A DNA stretch of 64,000 bases from contig DASTHI010000006.1 of NCBI GenBank assembly GCA_035718275.1, positions 62,001 to 126,000 of the forward strand, given 5' to 3'. The stretch is from Pseudolabrys sp035718275 (GTDB taxonomy: Bacteria; Pseudomonadota; Alphaproteobacteria; Rhizobiales; Xanthobacteraceae). Below the pieces are notes generated by a model that searched no databases, had not been told where the DNA came from, and saw only the letters and a list, made by a program, of their open reading frames with translations. Position 1 is the stretch's first letter. Every line of letters begins with the position of its first letter. The position numbers and the translations under genes are program-made. Below, piece after piece: positions 31,984-42,527 of the stretch.

Positions 31984-32481
31984 ATGGCGTTCACTGTCAC
32001 GAGCAACAGTTTCAAGGATGGCGACTATCTGCCGAAGGAATTCATCCTATCTGCTGATTTCGGATTTGGCTGCGCAGGCGGCAATACGTCGCCGCATCTG
32101 AAATGGTCGGGCGCGCCTTCGGGTACGAAAAGCTTTGCCGTCACCTGCTTCGATCCGGATGCGCCGACGGGTTCCGGGTTCTGGCACTGGCTAGTCGTTA
32201 ATATTCCGGCAAGCGTGACGGAGCTCGAAGCCGGCGCGGGGTGTAAAGGCGGCAAGCTGCCGGCGGGAGCGTTGCAGACGCGGACAGATTTCGGCGCGCC
32301 CGGATATGGCGGTCCGTGCCCGCCCGAAGCCGATCATCCGCACCGTTATCTGTTCACCGTCTTCGCGGTGAGTAGGGAGAGGCTAGACCTGACGGCCGAC
32401 ACCTCTGCCGCCGTCGTCGGCTTCAACCTTCATTTCAATACACTCGCGAAGGCGGAGATCATGGGCCTCTTCAAGAGGTGA
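31984..32481 (+). CDS. YbhB/YbcL family Raf kinase inhibitor-like protein
   Basis: The 165-residue phosphatidylethanolamine-binding-fold protein has NTSPHLKWSGAPSGTKSFAV, CFDPDAPTGSGFWHWLVVNI (the DPDAP plus GxxHW anion pocket) and GYGGPCPPEADHPHRYLFTV. Bacterial members have no proven substrate; a ligand-binding role is assumed. It lacks a signal peptide. It stands alone between CvpA (divergent) and a 333-base gap. Confidence 0.92.
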   Translation: MAFTVTSNSFKDGDYLPKEFILSADFGFGCAGGNTSPHLKWSGAPSGTKSFAVTCFDPDAPTGSGFWHWLVVNIPASVTELEAGAGCKGGKLPAGALQTRTDFGAPGYGGPCPPEADHPHRYLFTVFAVSRERLDLTADTSAAVVGFNLHFNTLAKAEIMGLFKR

Positions 32482-32814
32482 GGGCGATTCGAGGCGGGTC
32501 GCGGGGTCGGCTTACGATCATGAATGCAACGCTTGCTGCAAGCAGCGCCAAATGATTGTAAGCGCCGAGCCCTTCCAATGCGCCTGAAAAAATTGAGCAA
32601 GAGTTGGGCGAACCAAGCGCAATTCTTTAACCGACCAGATTCGCATCTCGCATTAGCAACCAGCGTCCGTCCGGCTCCTTGCGCAGGGGCCGTCAATGTG
32701 TAGCCCCGAGCGGCGCACAGGCGTGCCGACCGGCGGGGTGATTCTTTGATAGCATCCGCGCAATACCTTCCACTTTAGTAGCCGCTAGCCATCACCGTAC
32801 TCTGGAGGAAAAAG
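32482..32814. other. Intergenic gap with no recognised element
   Basis: This is 333 bases between the YbhB and SRPBCC genes. A possible 88-residue antisense frame here has no protein-like features. Near the end is a good GGAGG ribosome site for the SRPBCC gene. I see no RNA gene, repeat or hairpin of note. Confidence 0.4.
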
Positions 32815-33258
32815 ATGTCCGGAACTGTTCGATTGCACCGCGTCCTCGCGACGAATCCAGAAAAGGTCTATCGGGCCTTCGTCGAGGCGGACGCGATGGC
32901 AAAATGGCTACCGCCGAATGGTTTCGCCTGTACCGTATATCACCTCGACGCAAAGGTTGGCGGCACCTTCAAGATGTCGTTTCGCAATTTCACCACCGGC
33001 AAGAGCCATTCATTCGGCGGCAAATATCTGGAGCTCATGCCCAGCGAGCGCTTGCGCTACACCGACACATTCGATGATCCCAATTTGCCGGGCGAAATGC
33101 AGGTGACGGTTACGCTGAAGAAGGTGTCGGTCGGGACCGAACTCACTATCGTGCAGGAAGGCATACCCGATGCCATTCCGGAAGAAGCCTGCTATGTCGG
33201 GTGGCAGGAGTCACTGCGGAATCTCGCCCGCCTCGTCGAGCCCGAGATCAATCAATAG
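32815..33258 (+). CDS. SRPBCC/AHSA1-type START-like domain protein
   Basis: The 147-residue helix-grip protein has VRLHRVLATNPEKVYRAFVE, AMAKWLPPNGFACTV and GWQESLRNLARLVE at the C-terminus, the usual AHSA1/CalC pattern. It probably binds a hydrophobic ligand. GGAGG lies 6 bases before the ATG. No operon partner is obvious; a cupin gene follows after 164 bases on the same strand. Confidence 0.88.
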   Translation: MSGTVRLHRVLATNPEKVYRAFVEADAMAKWLPPNGFACTVYHLDAKVGGTFKMSFRNFTTGKSHSFGGKYLELMPSERLRYTDTFDDPNLPGEMQVTVTLKKVSVGTELTIVQEGIPDAIPEEACYVGWQESLRNLARLVEPEINQ

Positions 33259-33422
33259 TGGGCTGCATGCAGAAAAAGCACTGAGGATATATGCTTCCGT
33301 GCTGGCGCCTCTGCAGGCTCCGAAACGCGACGCCAGAAACGTCACAAAGTGATCGCATCACGCTGTTGCGGTCGTGCCGATTAGAACGCGTTGCATTCGC
33401 GAGAGAGCGCATCAGGAGACCG

Positions 33423-33941
33423 ATGATGGAGTCCAAAGTCGCAGCACCTCAACCGTTCGTTCGTGCGCCGGCCGCTGGTTCGACGCTCAATGTTCTGGGT
33501 GTCACGCATATCTACAAGGCCACTGCTGCCGAAACCGGAGGATCTTTTTCGCTCTGGGAAGCCGTGTTTCCGCCGGGCAAGGGTGCGCCGCCACACACCC
33601 ATGGCCGCGAAGATGAAGCGTTCTATGTGCTCAGCGGCGAACTCGTCATCGAGTTGGGGGATAAACCTGCGTCGCACCGCCTTAGGGGCTGGCTTTCTTC
33701 TTTGGTGCGCGCGGCCGGCGCCATGATGTCCGCAACGTCGGTGATGAGCCGGCCCGTGTGCTTATCCTCAGCGCGACCGGGTTGCGGCCTGGATCAGATG
33801 TTCAGTGAATTGGACGAGGCCACGGCTCGCGGCATGCCAGACTTTGCAACACTCACCGCGATCTGCGCGAGATATGGCGTTGCCATTGAGCCGGGTCAAG
33901 CTAGCAAAAAAGTGCCGGATCAGGATCAAAAGAGAACGTAG
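33423..33941 (+). CDS. Cupin-domain protein with an internal out-of-frame stretch
   Basis: The open frame gives 172 residues. Residues 1-86 carry cupin motif 1 (PPGKGAPPHTHGREDEAFYV, VIELGDKPASH). From about 33685 to 33780 the frame gives an unlikely sequence, while the frame one base back (codons from 33686) reads LAFFFGARGRRHDVRN, VGDEPARVLILSA, the expected motif 2 with its His. The first frame resumes as LDQMFSELDEATARG. So two compensating indels have garbled about 33 residues, either by sequencing error or real decay. AGGAGA precedes ATG 33423. Confidence 0.7.
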   Translation: MMESKVAAPQPFVRAPAAGSTLNVLGVTHIYKATAAETGGSFSLWEAVFPPGKGAPPHTHGREDEAFYVLSGELVIELGDKPASHRLRGWLSSLVRAAGAMMSATSVMSRPVCLSSARPGCGLDQMFSELDEATARGMPDFATLTAICARYGVAIEPGQASKKVPDQDQKRT

Positions 33942-33944
33942 CCC

Positions 33945-34868
33945 TCAGGGTTTCGCTGCGACGCGCAAGATTTCGATCAGCTTTCGGTCGCGCCAGCGCC
34001 GCAGATCGTCCATGCTGCGGCCGCGCGCTTCCTCTGCAACGCCCTCGACAATGACTTTCTGCGTCTGCGGATCAAGTCTTGGCGTTCCGAGATCGTCCAT
34101 CCAGCTCTGCACCGCAGGGCCGATGTGGTTCATGAAATGGCTCATGCCGCCGTCGCCGCCGGCCATGTGGAAGGTGAGGTGAGGCCCCATGAGCGCCCAG
34201 CGCAGGCCCGGGCCATAGGCGATAGCCGCGTCTGCGTCGGCAACCGAAACGACTCCCTCGGTGACAAGATGGATTGCTTCGCGCCACAACGCCGCCTGCA
34301 AGCGGTTAGCGGCGTGTCCGCGCACTTCCTTCCTGATATGGATCGGGTGCTTGCCGATCGCGCGGTAAAAATCGATCGCCTTGGTGATCGCATCCGGCGC
34401 GGTCTTCGTTCCGCCGACGACTTCGACCAGTGGAATGAGATGCGGTGGATTGAAGGGATGCCCGATCACGCACCGTTCGGGGTGCCTGCACCGTGCGGTG
34501 ATGCGGCTGATCAGCAGTCCGGATGAGCTCGATGCAATAACCGTTTCTTGCGGCGCAGCGGCATCGATCGCGGCGAAGAGATCGGTCTTGACGTCCTCCC
34601 GCTCGGGCCCGCTTTCCTGCACGAAATCCGCCCCCTCAGCGACCGCGGCCGGTTCGCTGAAGAATTGCAGCCGCTTGCGATCGGCGCCGGGCGTGACCGC
34701 ATTGAGCTTCTCCAGTGTCGGCCAGGCATTCTCGATGAAGCGCCTGGTGAAATCCTCGCCGTTCGGAGCCGGGTCATAGGCGGCGACGGTGAAGCCGCGC
34801 GCGAGAAAATAGGCCGCCCAGCTTGCGCCGATCGTTCCGGCGCCAATAACTGCAATGCGTTGAGGCAT
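33945..34868 (-). CDS. 3-hydroxyacyl-CoA dehydrogenase family, L-carnitine dehydrogenase-like
   Basis: The 307-residue enzyme has the NAD motif IAVIGAGTIGASWAAYFLARG, SSSSGLLISRITARC, and GHPFNPPHLIPLVEVVGG, the last typical of L-carnitine dehydrogenase and lambda-crystallin-type hydroxy-acid dehydrogenases. KEVRGHAANRLQAALWREA opens the C-terminal domain. It probably oxidises a 3-hydroxy acid rather than an acyl-CoA. It ends 3 bases from the convergent cupin gene. No carnitine pathway partners are nearby, so the substrate is open. Confidence 0.88.
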   Translation of the reverse strand: MPQRIAVIGAGTIGASWAAYFLARGFTVAAYDPAPNGEDFTRRFIENAWPTLEKLNAVTPGADRKRLQFFSEPAAVAEGADFVQESGPEREDVKTDLFAAIDAAAPQETVIASSSSGLLISRITARCRHPERCVIGHPFNPPHLIPLVEVVGGTKTAPDAITKAIDFYRAIGKHPIHIRKEVRGHAANRLQAALWREAIHLVTEGVVSVADADAAIAYGPGLRWALMGPHLTFHMAGGDGGMSHFMNHIGPAVQSWMDDLGTPRLDPQTQKVIVEGVAEEARGRSMDDLRRWRDRKLIEILRVAAKP

Positions 34869-34964
34869 GGTGAACTCGTCTTGGCTTTGAACTTGCTGCC
34901 GGATTGTATGCTGTTCTGGCGTCGTAGAACTATCCGGATATGGCGCGCGTGCGCACGCACCTGT

Positions 34965-34992
34965 AAAGTCGCGCTTGCCGTGGCGCGACTTT
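34965..34992 (-). terminator. Strong hairpin downstream of the small exported protein gene
   Basis: Perfect 10-bp arms AAAGTCGCGC (34965-34974) and GCGCGACTTT (34983-34992) have an 8-base loop; on the minus strand the stem ends in TTT. It starts 83 bases after the stop of the 35076-35321 gene. A 12-base palindrome GCGTGCGCACGC lies just beyond. Good terminator shape for either direction. Confidence 0.65.
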
Positions 34993-35075
34993 TCGCAGGC
35001 GGTTCCTGGGATTCACCTCATTCGAGTCGCGGGCGCCTGCCAGCGTCGTCGCATGAGGCGAGCAGTGCGGAAGAC

Positions 35076-35321
35076 CTATGCCGAGCAGCGGCCGCGCCGC
35101 GCCAGCGAATTCTTCGCCGCAGCCGCGGCGGCGAAGGTTGGCAGCGGGCGCGTCAATACCCGGTAGTTCGGAGGGATGGGGCGGAATCCCCAGCTGAAAT
35201 CGTAGATCTGGCAGATTTTCGTCAAATTCCATTGGACGACACGGAAATCCGCCGCTTGCGCGGGACTGAGAACAAAGAACGCGCCCACGGCGCCCAGTAG
35301 CATGAGGCTAAAACGCTTCAT
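35076..35321 (-). CDS. Small exported hypothetical protein
   Basis: The 81-residue protein has a clear signal peptide (KRFSLMLLGAVGAFFVLSP, cleavage after AQA). The mature chain starts ADFRVVQWNLTKICQIYDFS and continues WGFRPIPPNYRVLTRPLPTF, rich in Trp/Tyr/Pro, then an Ala-rich tail with a final Cys. AGGAGA lies 5 bases before ATG 35321. No family recognised; the ordered aromatic core looks like a real protein. A strong hairpin follows it. Confidence 0.7.
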   Translation of the reverse strand: MKRFSLMLLGAVGAFFVLSPAQAADFRVVQWNLTKICQIYDFSWGFRPIPPNYRVLTRPLPTFAAAAAAKNSLARRGRCSA

Positions 35322-35579
35322 TGCACTCTCCTTGCATTCTGCTTGCAATCCTTGCTGCCGCGATCACGGCGCAAAAATCGTATGCCGCGTCTGGAAGGGC
35401 CGGCAAGATGCCACTTGCATGTTCTGCAATGAAATCTGTGCGCCACGGCCGACCGCCGTTGCCAACGCTGAAATTGGCCGTGTTTGCTTCCGAATCCACC
35501 TCGGCTGCCCGATGCGGATCGATGCCGATCTGCGCATAGGCGGCTAGAAAACGAATGAGGCGTGAGAAGGCGCAGACAT

Positions 35580-37493
<1,914 letters not shown>

Positions 37494-37621
37494 GATCGTG
37501 TCTCCGTTGGCCGCTTGCGATGAGACTTTTGAGATTGAAGCTGTGGATCCAGCCGACGAACTCGGAATTTCGAAGAGCTCATCAGCTTTGGGATCGAAAA
37601 CGATTGGTGGCGCATGGAGGC

Positions 37622-37694
37622 GTCCTGTCCCTTCGCCGGCATGACCCGGATCAGGTTCAAAGGGTTTTTCTCAGCCCACACGGGCACCCCTCGG
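37622..37694 (-). ncRNA. TPP riboswitch (THI box) in the thiC leader
   Basis: On the minus strand, GAGGGGTGCCCG opens the aptamer, GGGCTGAGAAAAACCC holds the invariant CUGAGA, and ACCTGATCCGGGTC and GCCGGCGAAGGGA match the thi-box core. It lies 129 bases before the thiC start and begins a few bases after the expected transcription start. Thiamine diphosphate binding would repress thiC, probably by masking its ribosome site. High confidence by motif. Confidence 0.95.
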
Positions 37695-37704
37695 AACAAC
37701 GTTT

Positions 37705-37732
37705 AATGTATGCGCGAGGGCAGGGGTGTCAA
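37705..37732 (-). promoter_or_regulatory. Sigma-70-like promoter of thiC
   Basis: On the minus strand a perfect -35 TTGACA (37727-37732) and a -10 TACATT (37705-37710) are 16 bases apart. The start point would be near 37698, exactly at the 5' end of the TPP aptamer. The fit of the two elements makes this the best promoter I can see in the window. Confidence 0.7.
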
Positions 37733-37927
37733 TGTGGGCCTAGCGTACAGTTCTGCCGCCTGGCCCGGGCACATGCCTCAGCCGTAAATGCCGGATCGTG
37801 CTCTGGGATGCCGCTTTCACGCGCATGAGCGGAGCAGTTGACTGTTCGGGCGCACCAGTGGAAGCAGCAAAAGGCTTTTTGGAGCACCACCACGAACGCA
37901 AGCGATTCATTGGAATTTTGTCAAAGG

Positions 37928-38557
37928 CTAGCCACCCGGCGAAAACACCAATCGCACGAAATCCCGGAAGAGCATGACCTGCCGCGGCAAAATACTCTGA
38001 TCCTGCAGCACGCGGCCAAGGATCAGCCCGCCTTCGACAAGCGTCGCGGCCATGTCGGCCAGCGCGTCGAGATCGATCTCTTCCCGCGGCGGGTATCTCT
38101 CCGCAATCAGGGTGAATCGCTCGCGGAAGCGGTTGCGCCAGGCAAGAAGGCCTTCGGCATTGAGCCGGCGAATCTCGTCATTGAACAGCTGATCCTGATA
38201 GGCGAAGGAGGCTGCAAGGCAGCCCGGGTGCGCGCTCGGCAGATCGCCCATCATCTCGGCGAAGAGCTTGAGACCGACGAGAAAGCCGTGCAAAGGGTCT
38301 GCATTGAGCTCGTCACCGCGTCGGAAGATGCTTTCGAGCACCTCGCGATCCTGCGCGAGGTATCGCAGCAGCAGGCCTTTGGCGAGCTCGCTTTTGTCCT
38401 TGAAGTGATAGAAGAACCCGCTCTTGGAGATTCCGGCCGCCGCAATCAGCTCCTCAATGGAGGTGGCTGAAAACCCTTTGGCGAGAACCGCGTTTTCGGC
38501 GAGTTCGAGCAGACGCTCCCGGGTGTCGCTTGTCTTGCGGGGAACGTTTTCGAGCAT
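37928..38557 (-). CDS. TetR-family transcriptional regulator
   Basis: The 209-residue regulator has an N-terminal HTH: RERLLELAENAVLAKGFSAT, IEELIAAAGISKSGFFYHFK (recognition helix), then a ligand-binding C-terminal helical domain with a conserved HPGCLAASFAYQ stretch. It is divergent from the homocysteine methyltransferase-like gene (194 bases between), so that gene is its likely target. A near-palindrome is present in the gap. Ligand unknown. Confidence 0.92.
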   Translation of the reverse strand: MLENVPRKTSDTRERLLELAENAVLAKGFSATSIEELIAAAGISKSGFFYHFKDKSELAKGLLLRYLAQDREVLESIFRRGDELNADPLHGFLVGLKLFAEMMGDLPSAHPGCLAASFAYQDQLFNDEIRRLNAEGLLAWRNRFRERFTLIAERYPPREEIDLDALADMAATLVEGGLILGRVLQDQSILPRQVMLFRDFVRLVFSPGG

Positions 38558-38670
38558 GCGCGAACTGTACCACGGGTGCAGCGGTGCCCCAGGTCCCGCG
38601 TGAAAACGCCGCGCCAGGTTTCTATCCCGTTGGAATTTCGCGCAAAAAATTTCATGTCCGCTTGACCATG

Positions 38671-38682
38671 AGTAGGCTTACT
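38671..38682. promoter_or_regulatory. Candidate TetR operator
   Basis: AGTAGGCTTACT (10 of 12 positions symmetrical) lies between the TetR gene and the divergent methyltransferase gene, 70 bases before the latter. The size suits part of a TetR-family operator, but it is short and unproven. Confidence 0.25.
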
Positions 38683-38751
38683 GCGCGTTCGTCCACGTAC
38701 TAGCTAAGCCGCCGAGACGCACGCGTTGTTTCGAGAAGGAAGATTAAAGTC

Positions 38752-39720
38752 ATGTCGAAATATCGCCGCCAGCTGCCGCAGCTTTCCGGACGCCCGTTCC
38801 TCACCGACGGTGGACTAGAAACAAGTTTGATCTTCCACGAAGGCATCGACCTGCCTTTCTTCGCGAGCTTCGATCTGCTTAGGACGGCGGACGGGACCGC
38901 GCGCATCCAAAGGTACTATGAGCGCTACATCGAGATCGCCAAGCGGAACCGCACGGGCTTTGTGCTGGAAGGCGCGACTTGGCGGGCCAATCCCGACTGG
39001 GGCGCCAAGCTCGGCTATTCGCGCGACGAGCTTGCCGCGGCGAACCGCGCGGCGGTCGAGCTCATGGCGAAGCTGCGCGAGGTGCACGAGAGCGCCGAAA
39101 CACCGATGGTGATCTCGGCCAATATTGGCCCACGTGGCGATGGCTATAAGATCGAGAACGCCATGACGGCCGCCGAGGCGGAGGATTATCACGGTTGGCA
39201 GGTCGACGTTTTCCGCGACACCGAGGCCGATCTCGTCAGCGCATTCACCATCAACTATGTCGAGGAGGCGATCGGCATTGCACGTGCATGCAGCCGCGCC
39301 GGTATGTTGTCGGTGATTTCTTTTACGGTCGAGACAGACGGACGTCTGCCGAGCGGACAGGCGCTACGCGCCGCGATCGAGGAGTGCGATCGCGAGACCC
39401 GCAACGTACCCGCCTATTACATGATCAATTGCGCGCACCCCGCACATTTCGCTGATGCGTTGCGCGAGGGCAAGCCATGGGTGAAACGGCTGCGCGGGTT
39501 GCGCGCAAACGCCTCGATGCGAAGCCATGCCGAGCTAGACGCTGCAACCGATCTCGACATCGGTGATCCGGCCGATCTCGGCGCGCGCTACCGCGGTCTG
39601 TGCCGGCAGTTCGGCCATTTCTCCGTGTTCGGAGGCTGCTGCGGCACCGACCACCGGCACGTCGAATCAATTGCGCTCGCTTGCCTGCCAGCCGAGGCGG
39701 TGCGGGAACCTGCATGCTGA
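38752..39720 (+). CDS. Homocysteine S-methyltransferase family protein
   Basis: The 322-residue zinc barrel enzyme has LTDGGLETSLIFHEG at the start, ADLVSAFTINYVEEAIGIA, MINCAHPAHFADAL with the first Cys ligand and FGGCCGTDHRHVESI with the Cys pair. Family members methylate homocysteine from S-methylmethionine, betaine or other donors; LEGATWRANPDWGAKLGYS is common to this subgroup. It is under a divergent TetR, not near the methionine operon, so it may act on a catabolic methyl donor. Start ATG follows GAAGGA. Confidence 0.88.
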   Translation: MSKYRRQLPQLSGRPFLTDGGLETSLIFHEGIDLPFFASFDLLRTADGTARIQRYYERYIEIAKRNRTGFVLEGATWRANPDWGAKLGYSRDELAAANRAAVELMAKLREVHESAETPMVISANIGPRGDGYKIENAMTAAEAEDYHGWQVDVFRDTEADLVSAFTINYVEEAIGIARACSRAGMLSVISFTVETDGRLPSGQALRAAIEECDRETRNVPAYYMINCAHPAHFADALREGKPWVKRLRGLRANASMRSHAELDAATDLDIGDPADLGARYRGLCRQFGHFSVFGGCCGTDHRHVESIALACLPAEAVREPAC

Positions 39721-39823
39721 AATCGGGCAGGACGAACGCAGGCTCTGCTGGTATTTCGGTTGGAGCCTGAACTACAGATTCAATTGAAGGTCGTGCCCTT
39801 GCGTGCCGCCGGCATGTCAGATT

Positions 39824-41464
39824 TTACATCTTCGGCAGTTGCGCGATGGCGACCCTCACGGTGCCGTCCGCTTCCGCAATGACACGCAGCGTTTTTGTGT
39901 CAAACGCGATGCCGGTGAGGCGCAGACCCGTCACGGCGGCATCAACGCGCACGCCATTGCCGACTCGCTGAAACTCGGACAGGGCCGCGGCGATCTTTGC
40001 TTTCGCGTCATCGGCGAACGGCTTCAGATCGATTACCGCCTTTTCTGCGAGTGCCGCCTGCACGTAAGGCATCGCCGCGCGCGCGGCAGCGCCGAGCAGC
40101 CCAAAGGCAGCTTCCGATTCGACGGCGAGTGAAATATCGGTCAGCCGAAGAATCTGCCTCTCCTGATCCAGCGCCGGCTTGCCCCAGACATGCACCATTG
40201 CTTCCGTTCCCAACCCGAACCAACTCTTTTTCTCGCGTGCGTTTACGTGCAGCGAAATGAGCAGGCGGTCACCGGCGGCCGCGAGCTTCGCGCCCAGGAT
40301 CTCGACGTCGACCGGTCCGCTGCCATCGTCAGGAAAGTGCCGCCCCTTGAGTTGCTGTTCGATGAGCCGGTTGAGGTCGGCGAACGGCATGTCGATTGGC
40401 ACCCCGACAGCAAGCGCTCCGTCCTGCATCGGAGGGACCAGCTCGAGCTGGGTGGGAAACGGGCATTTCGGGCTGGTTGCATGGGTCAGGATACGCGTCT
40501 CCGCCTGTACGCCGATCGTCAATGTGACATTGCGGACATCGATCACAGGCTGTGCGGCCACGGCGCGGACAGGACGTACCTCCAGCCAGAGCGGCGGCAG
40601 GCCGGTCTTGCCACCGCCGAGCGGTATTGACCGGCACATCTTCGTCCACTGCTCGCGCGCGGTGCGCTCGATCGTCGTGTCATTTCGCAAGTTCGCCTCA
40701 AGAGCCGCGAGTTCGCTCTTCACAGTCGGATCGAGCACCGGCTTGATCTCGTTCGCGAGGTTGAGTCTGAAGCCGGCCACATTCGTGCCCGTGTCTCCGA
40801 TGTCGAGCCGACCGGAAAGATTCGGTTCGATGCGCCAGCCAGCAGTGATCTGCGGCCGGGAGAAGACGATCGCGTCGCCGCGGAAATCGCTGCGCTGGTC
40901 GAGCGTCTTGACTGCAAGGTCGTCAATCTGCTTCCCGAGCGCGCCGCCGCCGATCAGTCCGCCGATCGCTCCACCAATGCCGCCCACGACCTTGCCGGCG
41001 GTCGTGCCGATCTGACCTGTAACTTTGATGCTCCCGTTGAGCGGCGTCGTGATGGTGAGCGTGCCCGGTTGTCCGGTCGCATAGATGGTCCCTCGCGCGA
41101 CCGTGAGTCCGATTTCAGCCTGACCTAGCAGTTGGGTGACCGGATTCTTGTTTTTGCCGGCAAATTCACGCGGCGCAGCGACATCGATCGCGTGGCCGAT
41201 CGCTGCAAGGGATACGGCGACCGGCGCAATGACATTCGATGCACGAGTGACCGGCTGAAGCGGCTGCGGGGGCCTGAGGATCGCGAGCGCTTCGGAGAGT
41301 CCGCTGTCGGCCGGCGGAGTGAAACGGTTGAGGGTCCATAGGGTCGTGGCGAAGAATGTGCCGGCAATGAAAGTCGCGACCACGCCCCATCGGAAATAGC
41401 GTGATCGGGCAAAAAGCCGGATCGGCACGGTCGTATAATAGATTAACTTGTCGAGCCCGCTCAT
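39824..41464 (-). CDS. DUF4403 family membrane-anchored protein
   Basis: The 546-residue protein has an N-terminal membrane helix (RWGVVATFIAGTFFATTLWTL, about residues 25-45) and a long extracytoplasmic part of repeated beta-rich modules, as in the DUF4403 family, which resembles lipid-binding (BPI/SMP-like) folds. A glycine-rich stretch KVVGGIGGAIGGLIGGGALG (about 155-175) interrupts it. Function unknown; possibly lipid handling at the outer membrane, by inference. It is single, between the methyltransferase and Crp/Fnr genes. Confidence 0.85.
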   Translation of the reverse strand: MSGLDKLIYYTTVPIRLFARSRYFRWGVVATFIAGTFFATTLWTLNRFTPPADSGLSEALAILRPPQPLQPVTRASNVIAPVAVSLAAIGHAIDVAAPREFAGKNKNPVTQLLGQAEIGLTVARGTIYATGQPGTLTITTPLNGSIKVTGQIGTTAGKVVGGIGGAIGGLIGGGALGKQIDDLAVKTLDQRSDFRGDAIVFSRPQITAGWRIEPNLSGRLDIGDTGTNVAGFRLNLANEIKPVLDPTVKSELAALEANLRNDTTIERTAREQWTKMCRSIPLGGGKTGLPPLWLEVRPVRAVAAQPVIDVRNVTLTIGVQAETRILTHATSPKCPFPTQLELVPPMQDGALAVGVPIDMPFADLNRLIEQQLKGRHFPDDGSGPVDVEILGAKLAAAGDRLLISLHVNAREKKSWFGLGTEAMVHVWGKPALDQERQILRLTDISLAVESEAAFGLLGAAARAAMPYVQAALAEKAVIDLKPFADDAKAKIAAALSEFQRVGNGVRVDAAVTGLRLTGIAFDTKTLRVIAEADGTVRVAIAQLPKM

Positions 41465-41634
41465 CCGCTCCGCTCGATTCGCCGATTCGGAATTTTACGC
41501 TGGTGTGTGCGGCTCCACCAGCAGCAGCCGGCGTCTCGTGCCGGAGGGATTATCTAAATCCGAGCGTAGGAGAGGAAGGCCCCGAATCTGAAAATCAAGA
41601 AAGCTGCCGGCATACGGCTAGATGCAGCGGCAGG

Positions 41635-42393
41635 CTACACTGATTTGGCGAGCTCCGCGTTCGGGATGACCGCAAGCTTGTGCGGTTGATAGTGTGCAAG
41701 CGCGCGCAGCGCCTGAATGTCAGGGAACGTGACCAGCCGCTCCTTGTCTGCGATCAACTTCTCCGTACGCAGCTGCTGCATCATGCGGTTGAGATGTGGA
41801 ACGCTGAGGCCAAGAACATCAGCCAGGATCTCCTGCGAAAACGGCAGCGTGAATGTCTCGTCTTGGGTCAGTCCGACAATCCGCAGCCGCTCATGCAATT
41901 CCAAGAGAAAATGCGCGAGCCGCTCAATTGGCGTGCGTCGTCCGAGATCGATGACCCTTTCGGCGTGATTCGTCGATTGCTCGACAGCCATCCAGCAGAG
42001 CGCCAGCGCGAACGCCGGGCGCCGATAGCAGAGCTGAACATAAGCATCGAGAGCGCATACATTCACGGTCAGGTCGGTGATCGCGCTGACCGAATAGACC
42101 GATCGTTCAAAAAAACTGTTGGGCACTCCAATGACGTCGCCGGGCAGGATCACGTTCACGATCTGTCGTTTGCCGTTGCGCAACAGCTTATAGCGCAGGG
42201 CGTAGCCGTTCTTCACGAAGCAGAGTTTGCGATATTCGAGGCCATCAACAACAAGATCGTGCCGCCGTCGGATGAGAAGGTCGCCATCGATGATCTTATC
42301 GATATCCCTCAGGTCGGCAGGCGTAAGCGCGACCTGCTGAGAGAGCCGTTCAAAGAACGGATGCTGTTTCAGTCCCCCATCGGCATTTCTCAT
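41635..42393 (-). CDS. Crp/Fnr-family transcriptional regulator
   Basis: The 252-residue regulator has a cyclic-nucleotide-binding-like beta-barrel (about 15-135; DLLIRRRHDLVVDGLEYRKL, VNVILPGDVIGVPNSFFERS) and a C-terminal winged HTH (FTLPFSQEILADVLGLSVPHLNRMMQQLR). It lacks the Cys cluster of FNR, so it is not an oxygen sensor of that type. Start chosen at ATG 42393; TTG 42402 has a better-spaced AAAAGGA. A perfect inverted repeat stands 30 bases upstream. Target genes unknown. Confidence 0.9.
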   Translation of the reverse strand: MRNADGGLKQHPFFERLSQQVALTPADLRDIDKIIDGDLLIRRRHDLVVDGLEYRKLCFVKNGYALRYKLLRNGKRQIVNVILPGDVIGVPNSFFERSVYSVSAITDLTVNVCALDAYVQLCYRRPAFALALCWMAVEQSTNHAERVIDLGRRTPIERLAHFLLELHERLRIVGLTQDETFTLPFSQEILADVLGLSVPHLNRMMQQLRTEKLIADKERLVTFPDIQALRALAHYQPHKLAVIPNAELAKSV

Positions 42394-42422
42394 CAAGCAC
42401 AATTTAGTCCTTTTCAATAATA

Positions 42423-42437
42423 TGAATCAATGATTCA
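42423..42437. promoter_or_regulatory. Perfect inverted repeat upstream of the Crp/Fnr gene
   Basis: TGAATCA-A-TGATTCA, a perfect 7-bp dyad, lies 30 bases before the chosen start. It resembles the symmetry of Crp/Fnr-type sites (TTGAT-N4-ATCAA) but differs in spacing, so it may be an autoregulatory operator. Confidence 0.4.
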
Positions 42438-42527
42438 GGCGAAAGCGCATTGTCGCGAAAGCGGTTCGACTCTGGATGTCACTCTCCCCCTCTAGTCGAG
42501 TGGCTGTGAAGTGCGTGCTTCATCGTC

